Assembly (NCBI RefSeq): GCF_000813725.1
Contig: NZ_JWLD01000025.1
Span: forward strand, 1-64,000
DNA: 64,000 nucleotides
Reading direction: 5' to 3'
From: Leisingera sp. ANG-Vp
GTDB taxonomy: Bacteria; Pseudomonadota; Alphaproteobacteria; Rhodobacterales; Rhodobacteraceae
A program made the translations under genes and the position numbers. This document shows positions 33,959-44,078 of the stretch, piece by piece. The stretch's first letter is position 1. The number at the start of each line of letters is the position of its first letter. The notes beneath the pieces are model-generated. The model had not been told where the DNA came from, made no database searches, and saw only the letters and a list, made by a program, of their open reading frames with translations.

Positions 33959-35740
33959 ATGCGTCCGCTGCTGACCGTCGAAAATCTCAGCATCGGATTT
34001 GGCAAGGGCGAGCCGGTCGTGAAGGACGTGAGCTTTGCCGTCCAGCCGGGCGAAACACTGGCCCTGGTCGGGGAAAGCGGATCGGGCAAGACAATTTCCT
34101 GCCGTGCTGCGCTGCGCATCCTGCCAAAGGCAGCACAGCTGCGCACCGGGCGCATTCTGCTGGAAACCCGCGGCCAATCCTTGGACTTGGCAACGCTGGA
34201 CGAACGCCGGATGCGGGATGTCCGCGGCAACATTGTATCGATGATCTTTCAGGAGCCGATGCGCTCGCTGTCACCCTTGCACCGGATCGGCAACCAGGTG
34301 TCCGAAGTTTTATGGCTGCACGGCCGAAAATCCGAACGCGCCGCCCGCAAGGAAGTGCTGGAATGTTTTGAGCGTGTCGGCTTCCCGGACCCTGAGCGCA
34401 CCTACCGCTCTTACCCGTTTGAACTGTCCGGAGGCATGCGCCAGCGGGCGATGATCGCCATGGCGATGGTGGCCAAGCCGGACCTGCTGATTGCCGACGA
34501 GCCCACGACAGCGCTGGATGTGACCACCCAGGCGCAGGTGCTGGGGCTGATGAAGGAGCTTCAGCGCGAAACCGGCATGGCGATGATCCTGGTGACGCAT
34601 GATCTGGGCGTGGTCGCCAATATGGCCGAGCAGGTGGTGGTGATGCACAAGGGCCGGGTGATGGAAGCGGGCCCCGCCGAACCGATGCTGCGCGCTCCTG
34701 CGCACCCCTATACCCGGGCGCTGTTTGATGCCGCTCCGGAAATCCCGGATGAAGCTGTCGTCGCCATACCGCCCTCCCGCGACGATCTGATCATGGAGAT
34801 GAAATCCGTCTCCAAAACCTATACGCTGCGCGCCAGCAAGGGCTGGCAGGCGCCAACCCTGATCCACGCCTGCCGCGAAATCGACCTGCGGGTCACGCGG
34901 GGCGAAACGCTGGCAATTGTCGGCGAAAGCGGCTCGGGCAAGACCACAGCAGCCCGGATTGCCCTGGGCGCCGAACTGCCTGATCCGGGCGGCGAGGTGC
35001 TGTTCCACCCTGCCGCCGGGCAGCCTCCAATTGCCGTGCACGATATGGACCGGGCAACCCGGACGGCCTTTCAGCGCCGGGCGCAGATGGTGTTTCAGGA
35101 TCCCTATTCCTCTTTGTCTCCCCGGATGCGCATCCAGGACACATTGGTGGAACCGCTGGAGATCCACGGCATCGGCAGCCGTTCAGAACGTCGTGACAAG
35201 GCCGCCGAGATGCTGCGGCTGGTCGGTTTGTCGCCAAACATGCTGAAGCGCTATCCGCATGCGTTTTCCGGCGGGCAGCGCCAGCGGCTGTCGATCGCCA
35301 GGGCGCTGATGCTGGACCCGGCGCTGATTGTTTGCGACGAGCCGACCTCAGCGCTGGACGTCTCGGTGCAGGAGCAAATCCTGAAACTTTTGGAAGAGAT
35401 CCGCGACCAGCAGAACCTGTCCTACCTGTTTATCAGCCATGACCTGGCTGTCGTGGCCCGGATTGCCGACGAGGTCGCTGTGATGCGGCGCGGGCTGATC
35501 GTCGAGCAGGCGCCGCCCGAGACACTGTTCTACAACCCTCAGCACCCCTACACCAAGGCGTTGATCGCCGCCCAGCCTGAGCCGGACATCGACCGCCCCA
35601 TCGACCTCAATCTGGTGGCCCAGGGCGCAGGCGCGCCGGAATGCTGGCCCGAAGAATTCCGCTTCAATGGCATCCAAGCGCCGCCGCTGGTGAACCTAAG
35701 CCACTTGGAAGCCGGCCATAAGGTACGCTGCCATGCTTGA
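33959..35740 (+). CDS. Fused double-ATPase subunit of a peptide/opine-type ABC importer
   Basis: 593 residues carrying two complete ABC ATPase domains. Walker A GESGSGKT appears near residues 38-45 and again near 321-328, with signatures [14 protein letters not shown] and [14 protein letters not shown] and Walker [13 protein letters not shown] and [12 protein letters not shown]. The peptide-transporter C-terminal extension ([20 protein letters not shown]) follows each domain. This is the DppD-DppF or YejF-like fused arrangement that powers oligopeptide, opine or glycoside uptake. The binding protein gene overlaps by 8 bases, and two permeases follow. Confidence 0.92.
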   Translation: MRPLLTVENLSIGFGKGEPVVKDVSFAVQPGETLALVGESGSGKTISCRAALRILPKAAQLRTGRILLETRGQSLDLATLDERRMRDVRGNIVSMIFQEPMRSLSPLHRIGNQVSEVLWLHGRKSERAARKEVLECFERVGFPDPERTYRSYPFELSGGMRQRAMIAMAMVAKPDLLIADEPTTALDVTTQAQVLGLMKELQRETGMAMILVTHDLGVVANMAEQVVVMHKGRVMEAGPAEPMLRAPAHPYTRALFDAAPEIPDEAVVAIPPSRDDLIMEMKSVSKTYTLRASKGWQAPTLIHACREIDLRVTRGETLAIVGESGSGKTTAARIALGAELPDPGGEVLFHPAAGQPPIAVHDMDRATRTAFQRRAQMVFQDPYSSLSPRMRIQDTLVEPLEIHGIGSRSERRDKAAEMLRLVGLSPNMLKRYPHAFSGGQRQRLSIARALMLDPALIVCDEPTSALDVSVQEQILKLLEEIRDQQNLSYLFISHDLAVVARIADEVAVMRRGLIVEQAPPETLFYNPQHPYTKALIAAQPEPDIDRPIDLNLVAQGAGAPECWPEEFRFNGIQAPPLVNLSHLEAGHKVRCHA

Positions 35741-37646
35741 TATGCTGAAACCCCTGCTGGCCGCAGCCCTCTGCCTGGCGCCACTCTCCGCTCTGGCCGG
35801 GCCGGAAGCTCAGGAAAGCAAATTCTGGAGCTCGGAAGTCAAGGCAGGCTATTTGCCGCCTGTCGCAGAGCGTCTGCCGGAAGTGCCGTTGGTGGTGAAC
35901 CTGGCTGCCAAGGGCCGGGAATTCGGCATTCAGGGCGGCACACTGAACACCATGGTGACCCGCTCCAAGGATATCCGGCAGATGGTGGTCTATGGCTACG
36001 CACGGCTGGCAGGCTATGACCAGAACTACCGGCTGCAGCCTGATATACTGCTGGGGTTCGAGAATGAGGGCAACCGCCGCTACACCCTGAAACTGCGCCC
36101 CGGACACCGCTGGTCCAGCGGCGACCCTTTCACTTCGGATGATTTCCGCTACTGGTGGGAGGATGTCGCCAACCACCCTGAGCTGAGCCCGGCCGGGCCG
36201 CCGGATTTCCTGCGGGTGATGGGGCAGCTGCCGCAGGTCAGTTTCCCGGATGAAACCACCGTCATCTTTGAGTGGGACGAGCCCAACCCGGGTTTCCTCT
36301 ATGTGCTGGCACAGGCCCGGCCGCCGTTCATCTACCGTCCGGCCAAATACCTCAAACGCTTCCACGCGGATTATGCAGAGCCGGAAAGCCTGGAAGAGGC
36401 AATTGAGGCGTCCCGGGTTAAGAGCTGGGCGGCGCTGCACAACAAATACGACAACATGTACAAGTTCGATAACCACGAACTGCCCACTCTGCAGCCATGG
36501 ATCAATGCATCGGCCGGCAAGAAAATCCGCCACCAGTTCGTGCGCAACCCGTACTATCACCGGATCGACAGCCACGGCGTTCAATTGCCTTACATCGATA
36601 CAGTCGAGATGGAGATCGTCAGCCCCGGCCTTGTTGCGGCCAAGTCGAATGCGGGCGAGGCCGATCTTCAGGCCCGCGGCATCGGCTTCCGTGATATCCC
36701 GATCCTGCGCAAGGGCGAGAAGGACGGCTCTAAGTACAAGACGTTCCTATGGGGCAACGGCACTGCCTCGCAGATCGCGATCTACCCGAACCTTAATATC
36801 AATGATCCGGTTTGGCAGAAAATCCTGCGCGACGTGCGTGTGCGCCGGGCGCTGTCCCTGGCGATCAACCGGCGCGCCATCAACCGGGCGCTTTATTTTA
36901 ACCTTGCAAAACCGGGCGCCATGACGGTGCTTGAGGAAAGTGAGTTCTTTGACCCGGAATTGCGGGCAGCCTGGGCGGATTTCGACCCGAGTGAGGCCAA
37001 CCGGCTGCTGGATGAGGCCGGGCTCTCAAAAAGGGACGGCTATGGCATCCGCTATCTGCCTGACGGGCGGCTGATGGAGCTGATCGTCGAAACCGCGGGG
37101 GAACGCCAGGAGGTCGAGAATGCGCTGCAAATCATTACCGATGACTGGCGGGATGTCGGCATCAAGCTGGTGATGCGGCCGCTGGACCGCGACATCCTGC
37201 GCAACCGGGTGTTTTCCGGCAGTGCCATGGCCTCGGTCTGGTTCGGCTGGGACAACGGCTTGCCGCAGGCCTATACGTCGCCGGGGTATCTGGCCCCGAC
37301 CGATCAGGTGTTTCTCTCCTGGCCGAAATGGGGCCAGCATTTCCAGACCGGCGGCGAGGCAGGCGAAGCACCTGACATGCCCGCCGCCCAGCGGCTGCTG
37401 GAGCTGCTGCACAATTGGGACATGGCCGGCACTGACGAACAGCGCGCCGCCGCCTGGCGCGAGATGCTGCAGATCCACGCAGATCAGGTCTTTGCCATCG
37501 GCGTGGTTGCCGGAGCGCCGCAGCCCGTGGTGGTCAGCAACCGTCTGCACAACGTGCCGAAACAGGCGGTTTGGGCCTGGGATCCAGGGGCGCATTTCGG
37601 CCTCTACCGCCCGGATGAATTTTTCTTTGAGGATGGCAAGGGCTGA
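35733..37646 (+). CDS. Periplasmic substrate-binding protein, peptide/opine ABC family
   Basis: 637 residues with an N-terminal signal peptide (LKPLLAAALCLAPLSALAGP, cleavage near residue 23). It is of the SBP_bac_5 (DppA/OppA-like) family: YTLKLRPGHRWSSGDPFTSDDFRYWWEDV, VRRALSLAINRRAINRALY and ANRLLDEAGL are typical. Length and the large size suggest a peptide, opine or oligosaccharide ligand. It overlaps the ATPase gene and its stop codon shares a base with the first permease start, so the operon is tightly coupled. Confidence 0.9.
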   Translation: MLDMLKPLLAAALCLAPLSALAGPEAQESKFWSSEVKAGYLPPVAERLPEVPLVVNLAAKGREFGIQGGTLNTMVTRSKDIRQMVVYGYARLAGYDQNYRLQPDILLGFENEGNRRYTLKLRPGHRWSSGDPFTSDDFRYWWEDVANHPELSPAGPPDFLRVMGQLPQVSFPDETTVIFEWDEPNPGFLYVLAQARPPFIYRPAKYLKRFHADYAEPESLEEAIEASRVKSWAALHNKYDNMYKFDNHELPTLQPWINASAGKKIRHQFVRNPYYHRIDSHGVQLPYIDTVEMEIVSPGLVAAKSNAGEADLQARGIGFRDIPILRKGEKDGSKYKTFLWGNGTASQIAIYPNLNINDPVWQKILRDVRVRRALSLAINRRAINRALYFNLAKPGAMTVLEESEFFDPELRAAWADFDPSEANRLLDEAGLSKRDGYGIRYLPDGRLMELIVETAGERQEVENALQIITDDWRDVGIKLVMRPLDRDILRNRVFSGSAMASVWFGWDNGLPQAYTSPGYLAPTDQVFLSWPKWGQHFQTGGEAGEAPDMPAAQRLLELLHNWDMAGTDEQRAAAWREMLQIHADQVFAIGVVAGAPQPVVVSNRLHNVPKQAVWAWDPGAHFGLYRPDEFFFEDGKG

Positions 37647-38674
37647 TGGAAATCCTGAAATACGCCATTTACCGCTTTGGCACCATGCTGCTCACCCTGC
37701 TGGTGGTGTCGGTGCTGGTCTTTGCCATCATCAACCTGCCGCCCGGCGACTATCTGTCGAACCAGATTGCAGAACTGCAAGCCACCGGCCAGTCCGCGGG
37801 AGTCGCCAAGGCGGAATTCCTGCGCCAGGAATATGCCCTCGATAAACCCTTGTGGCAGCAATACATGATCTGGATGGGCTTCATGCCCGGCCCGCATGGT
37901 TTTTCGGGCATGATCCAGGGCAATTTCGGCTGGTCCTTCGAGTTTGACAGCCCGGTGGCGGACATTGTCGGCGACACCCTGTGGCTCACCGTGCTGGTGA
38001 ACCTGGCCGCAGTGCTGTTTGTCTATGCTGTGGCGCTGCCGCTCGGGGTGCTGGCCGCCGCCCGGGCCCGCACCTGGGTCGACTACACTTCCGCCTTTGT
38101 CGGCTACCTCGGGCTCGCCACCCCGAACTTCCTGCTGGCTCTGATCCTTTTCTACTACGGCCACCGCTGGTTCGACCTGCCAATCGGCGGGCTGATGGAT
38201 CCGATGTTCGAAGACATGCCGATGACCTGGGAGAAGGTGAAATCCATCCTGACCCATCTGATCGTGCCCACTTTTGTGATCGGCACCGCCGGCGCCTCCG
38301 CCATGATGCAGAGACTGCGCGCCAATATGCTGGACGAACTGGGCAAACCTTACGTGGAAACCGCCATTGCCAAGGGCATGAAATCCTCGCGGATGCTGGC
38401 AAAATACCCGCTTAGGGTCGCCTTCAACCCCTTTGTCGCTGACATCGGCAACCTGCTGCCCTCTATGATCTCCGGCTCTGTGCTGGTGTCTGTCGTGCTG
38501 GGGCTGCAAACCATCGGCCCGTCTCTGCTGCAGGCGCTCAAGTCCCAAGACATGTTTCTGTCAGGTTTTGTGCTGATGTTCGTCGCCTTGCTCACCCTGA
38601 TTGGCACCATGGTCTCGGATGTGCTTCTGGTGCTGCTGGACCCGAGGATCCGCTATGAGGGGCGCGGCGCATGA
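37646..38674 (+). CDS. ABC transporter permease (DppB/YejB-like)
   Basis: 342 residues, about six membrane helices. The N-terminal helix AIYRFGTMLLTLLVVSVLVFAI and the EAA-loop region (KPYVETAIAKGMKSSRMLAKYPLRVAFNP) identify a DppB-type permease of peptide importers. The large periplasmic loop after helix 1 is typical. The start overlaps the stop of the binding-protein gene by one base, and the gene overlaps the second permease by 4 (ATGA). It pairs with that permease to form the membrane channel. Confidence 0.92.
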   Translation: MEILKYAIYRFGTMLLTLLVVSVLVFAIINLPPGDYLSNQIAELQATGQSAGVAKAEFLRQEYALDKPLWQQYMIWMGFMPGPHGFSGMIQGNFGWSFEFDSPVADIVGDTLWLTVLVNLAAVLFVYAVALPLGVLAAARARTWVDYTSAFVGYLGLATPNFLLALILFYYGHRWFDLPIGGLMDPMFEDMPMTWEKVKSILTHLIVPTFVIGTAGASAMMQRLRANMLDELGKPYVETAIAKGMKSSRMLAKYPLRVAFNPFVADIGNLLPSMISGSVLVSVVLGLQTIGPSLLQALKSQDMFLSGFVLMFVALLTLIGTMVSDVLLVLLDPRIRYEGRGA

Positions 38675-39828
38675 CACAGCTACCCGACGGACGCTATGTC
38701 GACGACGCCCCCTTCGATCCGCAAGCCTCTCTCTTGGAGGTGGAGCGCAAGGATCTGGACGCGCCCAACTGGCTGCTGGTCTGGCGGAAGTTCCGCACCC
38801 ACAAGCTGGGACTGATCTCCGGCGCTTTCCTGCTGGTGTGCTATCTGCTGCTGCCGGTGGCTGGTTTCATCGCACCTTACGGGCCGAACCAGCGCCACAG
38901 CGAGCACCTTTATTCGCCGCCGCAGTCAGTGAACTTCTTCCACCAGGGCGAGTTCATCGGACCCTATGTCTACCCCCTGACCTCGCATGCCGATCTGGAG
39001 AACTTTCAATGGGTGTTCACTCCGGACCTGGAAAACCCGCAGAAACTGAAGTTCTTCTGCGAGGGGCGCGAATACAATATCGCCGGGCTGATCCCTTCCA
39101 CCACCCACCTGTTCTGCACCCCGGACAAGAACAGCCCCGTCTTCCTCTGGGGCTCAGACCGGCTGGGCCGCGATATCTTCTCGCGCATTCTCTATGGCGC
39201 GCAACTCTCGCTCACCGTGGGTCTGATCGGCATTTCGGTCTCTTTTGTGCTTGGCATCTTCTTCGGTTCTCTGGCGGGCTATTTCGGCGGCAAGACCGAC
39301 TGGCTGATCAACCGCGTGATCGAGATTCTGCGCTCCCTGCCCGAGCTGCCGCTGTGGCTGGCGCTCTCAGCTGCGGTGCCCTCGAACTGGTCGCCGGTGG
39401 CCGTGTTCTTCATCATCTCGATCATCCTCGGCATCCTCGACTGGCCAGGCCTCGCCAGATCCGTGCGCGCCAAATTCCTGTCCTTGCGCGAAGAGGAATA
39501 TGTCCGCGCCGCCGAGATGATGGGCGCGTCTTCCGGCCGGGTGATCCGCAAGCACCTGCTGCCGAACTTCATGTCGCATCTGATCGCCTCGGCCACCTTG
39601 TCGATCCCGGCAATGATCCTGGGCGAGACCGCCCTCTCCTTCCTCGGCCTCGGCCTGCGCGCGCCTGCGGTCAGCTGGGGCGTGATGCTGAATGACGCCC
39701 AGAACCTGGCCAATATCGAGATCTATCCCTGGACGGCGATCCCGATGCTCCCCATCGTTGTGGTTGTTCTCGCCTTCAACTTCCTGGGCGACGGCTTGCG
39801 CGACAGCCTGGACCCCTATCAGCAATGA
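38671..39828 (+). CDS. ABC transporter permease (DppC/YejE-like)
   Basis: 385 residues. An N-terminal cytoplasmic stretch leads into the OppC-type N-terminal helix (LISGAFLLVCYLLLPVAGFIAPY). A long periplasmic insert follows (about residues 70-160), and then the permease domain with EEEYVRAAEMMGASSGRVIRKHLLPN and ETALSFLGLGLRAPAVSWG. It is the second permease of the importer and overlaps both neighbours by 4 bases. The long insert is typical of YejE-like members. Confidence 0.92.
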   Translation: MTQLPDGRYVDDAPFDPQASLLEVERKDLDAPNWLLVWRKFRTHKLGLISGAFLLVCYLLLPVAGFIAPYGPNQRHSEHLYSPPQSVNFFHQGEFIGPYVYPLTSHADLENFQWVFTPDLENPQKLKFFCEGREYNIAGLIPSTTHLFCTPDKNSPVFLWGSDRLGRDIFSRILYGAQLSLTVGLIGISVSFVLGIFFGSLAGYFGGKTDWLINRVIEILRSLPELPLWLALSAAVPSNWSPVAVFFIISIILGILDWPGLARSVRAKFLSLREEEYVRAAEMMGASSGRVIRKHLLPNFMSHLIASATLSIPAMILGETALSFLGLGLRAPAVSWGVMLNDAQNLANIEIYPWTAIPMLPIVVVVLAFNFLGDGLRDSLDPYQQ

Positions 39829-41171
39829 CCCTGCTCACCGCTCTGCCTGCCCCGGACACGTACCGCGCCACCGGCGGCGGCCAGTGGCGCAGCGCCTTTG
39901 CGGTGACCGAACTGGCCAATGCCTCCGTAGCGGCTGTGGGGCTGGAGCTGGCGCGGCTCATGAAGGTGCTGAACCTCGCAGCTGAAGCACCTGAGGTCAC
40001 CGTGAACCAGCGCCTCGCATCGCTCTGGTTCAGCTACAGTTTCCGCCCCGAGGGCTGGGAGCTGCCCAGTCTCTGGGACGCGATTGCCGGTGTCTATGAA
40101 ACAGCAGACGGCTGGATCCGCCTGCACACCAACCTGCCGCACCACCGCCTGGCAGCGCTGAAAGTGCTCGGCTGCAAAGACGAGCGCGAGGCCGTAGCAG
40201 CTGCGGTTAAGCATTGGCAGGGGGACAGGCTGGAAAGCGGAATTGTTGCGGCGTGCGGCGCGGCAGCTGCCATGCGCAGCCGCAAAGCGTGGCTAGCCCA
40301 CCCGCAGGGCTGCGCTGTTGCCGCCGAACCGCTGATCCAATGGAGCGAACCCGCTCCGGTGAAATTGCGGCCCCGGCCGCAAGCCACCGCAGAGCGGCCC
40401 TTGGCCGGCTTGCGGGTGCTGGATCTCACCCGGATTCTGGCAGGACCTGTCTCAACCCGCACCCTGGCCGGCTTCGGTGCTGACGTGCTGCGCATAGACC
40501 CATCCGGCTGGGACGAGCCGGGGGTGATCACCGATATTTCCTTGGGCAAGCGCATGGCCGCGCTGGACCTGACCAAAGGCGAAGACCGGCTGGTGTTCGA
40601 GACCCTCCTGGCGCAGGCGGACGTGCTGGTTCACGGCTACCGCCCTGGCGCGCTGGACAAGCTGGGGTACGGCGAAGCAGTCCGGCGCCAGATCGCGCCA
40701 AACGTGGTAGAGGCAACGCTCAGTGCCTACGGCTGGAGCGGTCCCTGGGCCGGCAGGCGCGGCTTTGACAGCCTTGTGCAGATGAGCGCCGGCATCGCGG
40801 AGGCTGGCCGGAATTGGGCCGGGACCAGCACACCGCACCCCTTGCCAGTGCAGGCCCTGGACCACGCCACCGGGTACATGCTGGCTGCGGCAGTGCTTTC
40901 TGCGCTGGCTTCCGCGGCCCGCCATGGCTCCGCGCCTGCGGCCTCTCTGTCTCTCGCCCGAACCGCAGAGCAGCTTGCCGGGATGGAGAAATCCTCCAGT
41001 GACCCTGAACTCGCCTCCCCGGCCGCAAGCGATTACTGCCAGCAAACCGAGAACACCGGCTGGGGGCCAGGCCGCCGCCTGGCGGCGCCTCTTCTTTTGA
41101 GTGGAACGCAGATGCACTGGGACTTGCCCGCCAGCCGCTGCAACAGTGCCCCGGCACGCTGGCCGGACTAG
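39825..41171 (+). CDS. CaiB/BaiF (family III) CoA-transferase with rearranged domain order
   Basis: 448 residues. Residues about 190-380 hold the CaiB core: LAGLRVLDLTRILAGPVSTRTLAGFGADVLRIDP and the putative catalytic Asp in RGFDSLVQMSAGIAEAG. Residues 1-190 resemble the distal half of family III transferases (VYETADGWIRLHTNLP, ALKVLGCKDERE), placed before rather than after the core. The ATG overlaps the permease stop (ATGA), so it is co-translated with the importer. It may activate the imported compound as a CoA thioester. Donor and acceptor are unknown. Confidence 0.82.
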   Translation: MTLLTALPAPDTYRATGGGQWRSAFAVTELANASVAAVGLELARLMKVLNLAAEAPEVTVNQRLASLWFSYSFRPEGWELPSLWDAIAGVYETADGWIRLHTNLPHHRLAALKVLGCKDEREAVAAAVKHWQGDRLESGIVAACGAAAAMRSRKAWLAHPQGCAVAAEPLIQWSEPAPVKLRPRPQATAERPLAGLRVLDLTRILAGPVSTRTLAGFGADVLRIDPSGWDEPGVITDISLGKRMAALDLTKGEDRLVFETLLAQADVLVHGYRPGALDKLGYGEAVRRQIAPNVVEATLSAYGWSGPWAGRRGFDSLVQMSAGIAEAGRNWAGTSTPHPLPVQALDHATGYMLAAAVLSALASAARHGSAPAASLSLARTAEQLAGMEKSSSDPELASPAASDYCQQTENTGWGPGRRLAAPLLLSGTQMHWDLPASRCNSAPARWPD

Positions 41172-41271
41172 GCTCCCCCGGACGCGCTGCCCTCTTGGCC
41201 TCCGGCCAATTCACCCCAGAGTACTGCGGACCAGAAAGAAGCCGGGGCTGGGTCTCCTGCTTCTTTCTGAT

Positions 41272-41317
41272 TTCAAATACTCCCGCCGGAGCCGGCGCCG
41301 CGCGTCAGCGCGGCGCC
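41272..41317. repeat. Intergenic palindromic element, second copy
   Basis: TTCAAATACTCCCGCCGGAG (41272-41291) matches the segment at 28771-28790 except for one base. It is followed by a perfect 10-base stem GGCGCCGCGC/GCGCGGCGCC with loop GTCA (41294-41317). It lies between the convergent ends of the CoA-transferase and mscS-type genes. Each copy is followed by a different GC hairpin. Confidence 0.65.
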
Positions 41318-41383
41318 AGGCCCAACCCCAAGCTGAGCGCGCCAGCGGTCCGGCGCGGGGACGGGAGGACCCCGCGCGCCTGA

Positions 41384-43750
41384 TCAGCGGTCATCGCCGC
41401 CGGGACCGCCCATTTCCTCCAGAAGATCTTCGTCAATGGCGGCCTGTACCGCGCCGACAGCCGCTTCCTTCTGCTTCGGCGTCACCTCGCCTTCCTGGTC
41501 CGGAGCCAGGCGCACCGTGACTTCACGGTGGGCGAACTTCACACCTTCCTTGGCAAACAGCTCCCGGATTTCCTGATAGACCCGCTTGCGGACAATCCAC
41601 TGGTCGCCCGGCTTGGTCATGAACTTGACCCGGATGATCATCGCCGAATCCTGCATTTCGATCACCCCCTGCGACTTCAGCGGCTGGATGAAGGTGTGCC
41701 CGACAACCGGGTCATCCATCAGCCGCTGCCCCAGCTTCTTGATCAGCTTGCGGACCTTTTCGACATCCGTGTCATAGGTCACCCGGAGCGGCAGCTTCAT
41801 CATCACCCAATCGCGGGAGTAGTTGGTCAGCACCTTGATCTCGCCAAACGGAATGGTGTGCAGCGCCCCCAGGTGGTGACGCAGCTGGAAGGAGCGGACA
41901 GAGATCTTCTCGACCGTCCCTTTCACGTCGCCGATGTCGATGTATTCGCCTTTGCGGAAGGCATCATCCACCAGGAAGAAGGCGCCGGAAAAGATGTCCC
42001 GCACCAGGGTCTGCGAGCCAAAGCCCACGGCCAGGCCAACCACACCGGCACCGGCAAACAGCGGGCTGACATTGATGCCCAGCTCCAGAAGCACGATGAG
42101 GACGATCGAGACCAGAACCACCGCCAGAATGGCGCCCCGGAACAATGGCAGCAGGGTCGCCAGGCGGCTGGCGCCGCCCGCGCCGCCTTCATCCCCCAGT
42201 TCTCCCGGCTGGACTTCGCCGACCTCTTCGTCAATCTTGCTGTCGATCCAGATCCGGAACAGGTGGTAGACGATATAGCCGATGAACAGGATCACAGTGA
42301 CGTCGGTAACCCGTTCAGCAGCCGTGGTTTCGGTCCAGCTGGCGTCCGGGTTCCAGACAATGATCAGGGAATAGGCTCCGACCACAAAGGCCAGGATACC
42401 GGCAACCCGGCGGGCAAGGTCCTCGTAGGTCGCAATCGGGTGCCTGGGCGCCGGCGCAGGAATTTCATCCTCCGGCTCTTCGTCTGCATCCAGGCTTGCG
42501 CCTTCTTCAATGTCTGTTTCGTCACTGCCGCCGTCAGTACCCGGAGCGCCGGCAGCAGCCGTAATCAGCCGGGACCGGCTGAAGTAGCGTTCGATGAAAT
42601 AGTTGATTGCTCCGTATACGATCAGGATCGTGGTCAGAACAAAGTAGCTGCCCGCCATCAGCGGGATCGAAATGTCATTCTCCAGAACCAGGTCAAAGGC
42701 CAGTTTGAGCCAGCCAAAGGCCATGTAGGTCATCAGCAGCGGCGCCCAGACCACTGCAAGAATGCGTACCAGCCAGGAGCACTCCTCAGGCACCCGCCCG
42801 GCCCGGATCGCATTGGAAATCGCCCGGCCGTTGACCAGAACCATCAGCAGGTTGCCGAGCATCCCGACCAGCGCCAGCAGGCCGTAAACCATGGCGTAGA
42901 CATTGTAATTGAGTCCGAAGTCGCCAACCCAGGTGGCAAACAGGACAGAGGAAATATCATAGGTCGCCAGCAGCGCCGCCCAGACATAGAGCCGCTTGGC
43001 ATCCTTGTCCGAGAACACCGGAATCCGGTACTGCGCCAGAAACGGCGACAGGACCATTCGCCACAGATCCGACACTGTCCGGGCCAGAAAGAAAGCCGTG
43101 TAAACTGCCGTTGCAGTGAATTCGATAGACGGATCGCCAGAGGCGCCGAAAATCAGGTAGGAAATCAGCGCAGCAAAGACCATCGCAAAAACCGTCCCGC
43201 CAACTCCCATCAGGAAGCGGTAGACCAGGAAGGGCATTTTTTCCTGGTAGCCTTCCGGGTTCTGCCGGATCCGTGCCACGACAAACCGCTTGGCAAAGCG
43301 CTTGCCGTAGATTTCCGTCGACAGCCAGCGGCCGATGAGCAGGAACAGCACGCTCCAGCCCAGCACCTCGACATAGGTCATGATGCGCCCGTCCGGACTG
43401 GTCTGGCGCAGAATATACTGCATCTCGAAGATCGAGTAGGGCAGCGCCTCAAGGCGGCTGTTCAGTTCTGCCCGGAACGCAGCGACTTTGGATTGCGCCT
43501 TCATCAGCGCCGAGGGCTGCTCCATGATGTCCGAGGCCGGCTGATCCGCTTGCTGCCCGTCAGGCGGTGCGTTCAGCAGCTGGCCGCTGCTGTCCACAAC
43601 CACGACACTCACACCGCTCTCCGCAGCCTGTTCGATGGCCTGGGCCAGCGTATCTGCTCCCGCAGCGTCACTTTCCTGCGCGCCGGCGTGAGCCGCCAGG
43701 GTGATGCTCAGCAGCCCGCAAAGCAGGAACCGGTAAATAAAATGCAGCAT
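41384..43750 (-). CDS. Large MscS-family mechanosensitive ion channel
   Basis: 788 residues. A signal peptide (FLLCGLLSITLAAHAGAQ) leads to a roughly 100-residue periplasmic region, then about ten membrane helices. The MscS core lies near residues 535-770: AGVVGLAVGFGSQTLVRDIFSGAFFLVDDAF is the pore helix TM3 and start of the beta domain, followed by GDVKGTVEKISVRSFQLR. An acidic loop (GSDETDIEEGASLDADEEPE) lies mid-protein. It resembles the MscK/YbiO/YnaI-like long channels that release solutes on osmotic downshift. No operon partner. Confidence 0.9.
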   Translation of the reverse strand: MLHFIYRFLLCGLLSITLAAHAGAQESDAAGADTLAQAIEQAAESGVSVVVVDSSGQLLNAPPDGQQADQPASDIMEQPSALMKAQSKVAAFRAELNSRLEALPYSIFEMQYILRQTSPDGRIMTYVEVLGWSVLFLLIGRWLSTEIYGKRFAKRFVVARIRQNPEGYQEKMPFLVYRFLMGVGGTVFAMVFAALISYLIFGASGDPSIEFTATAVYTAFFLARTVSDLWRMVLSPFLAQYRIPVFSDKDAKRLYVWAALLATYDISSVLFATWVGDFGLNYNVYAMVYGLLALVGMLGNLLMVLVNGRAISNAIRAGRVPEECSWLVRILAVVWAPLLMTYMAFGWLKLAFDLVLENDISIPLMAGSYFVLTTILIVYGAINYFIERYFSRSRLITAAAGAPGTDGGSDETDIEEGASLDADEEPEDEIPAPAPRHPIATYEDLARRVAGILAFVVGAYSLIIVWNPDASWTETTAAERVTDVTVILFIGYIVYHLFRIWIDSKIDEEVGEVQPGELGDEGGAGGASRLATLLPLFRGAILAVVLVSIVLIVLLELGINVSPLFAGAGVVGLAVGFGSQTLVRDIFSGAFFLVDDAFRKGEYIDIGDVKGTVEKISVRSFQLRHHLGALHTIPFGEIKVLTNYSRDWVMMKLPLRVTYDTDVEKVRKLIKKLGQRLMDDPVVGHTFIQPLKSQGVIEMQDSAMIIRVKFMTKPGDQWIVRKRVYQEIRELFAKEGVKFAHREVTVRLAPDQEGEVTPKQKEAAVGAVQAAIDEDLLEEMGGPGGDDR

Positions 43751-43856
43751 GAGCGCCTATCCTTTTGGAAACTTGAGTCAAATTAACCACGCACAAAGGC
43801 GTTGCGCAAATAGCGCGGACGCAATTTCCTGTGCGCTATGCAACAAAGGCGCATGA

Positions 43857-43885
43857 TTGCATGCACAGGGGCTCCGGGCTATACA
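43857..43885 (+). promoter_or_regulatory. Promoter candidate for the glycosyltransferase cluster
   Basis: TTGCAT (43857-43862) and TATACA (43880-43885) are separated by 17 bases on the plus strand. The start would be near 43892, leaving a leader of about 250 bases before the first gene of the cluster. Confidence 0.55.
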
Positions 43886-44078
43886 ATTTCAAACATCCGC
43901 CCCTAGGGCGGAACGCCGAAATCCCGGCCTGGCAGGATCCGGCCGCGCCTGGAATACGGCAAAAGCAAACACTGACCGCGTTCCCGCCGCAGCCGGCTGC
44001 GGGGCGTGCAAACTGAGGCGGAAGATGGCGGAGCACAAGAGCACGCGCCCGGGAACGAGCGGCAGCCGCGGCTGGCTT

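Noticed and set aside
41528-43786. 752-codon open frame opposite the mscS-type gene
   Set aside because: It mirrors the MscS channel frame, with long runs of His, Gln and Asp produced by GC-rich codons, and no recognisable fold.
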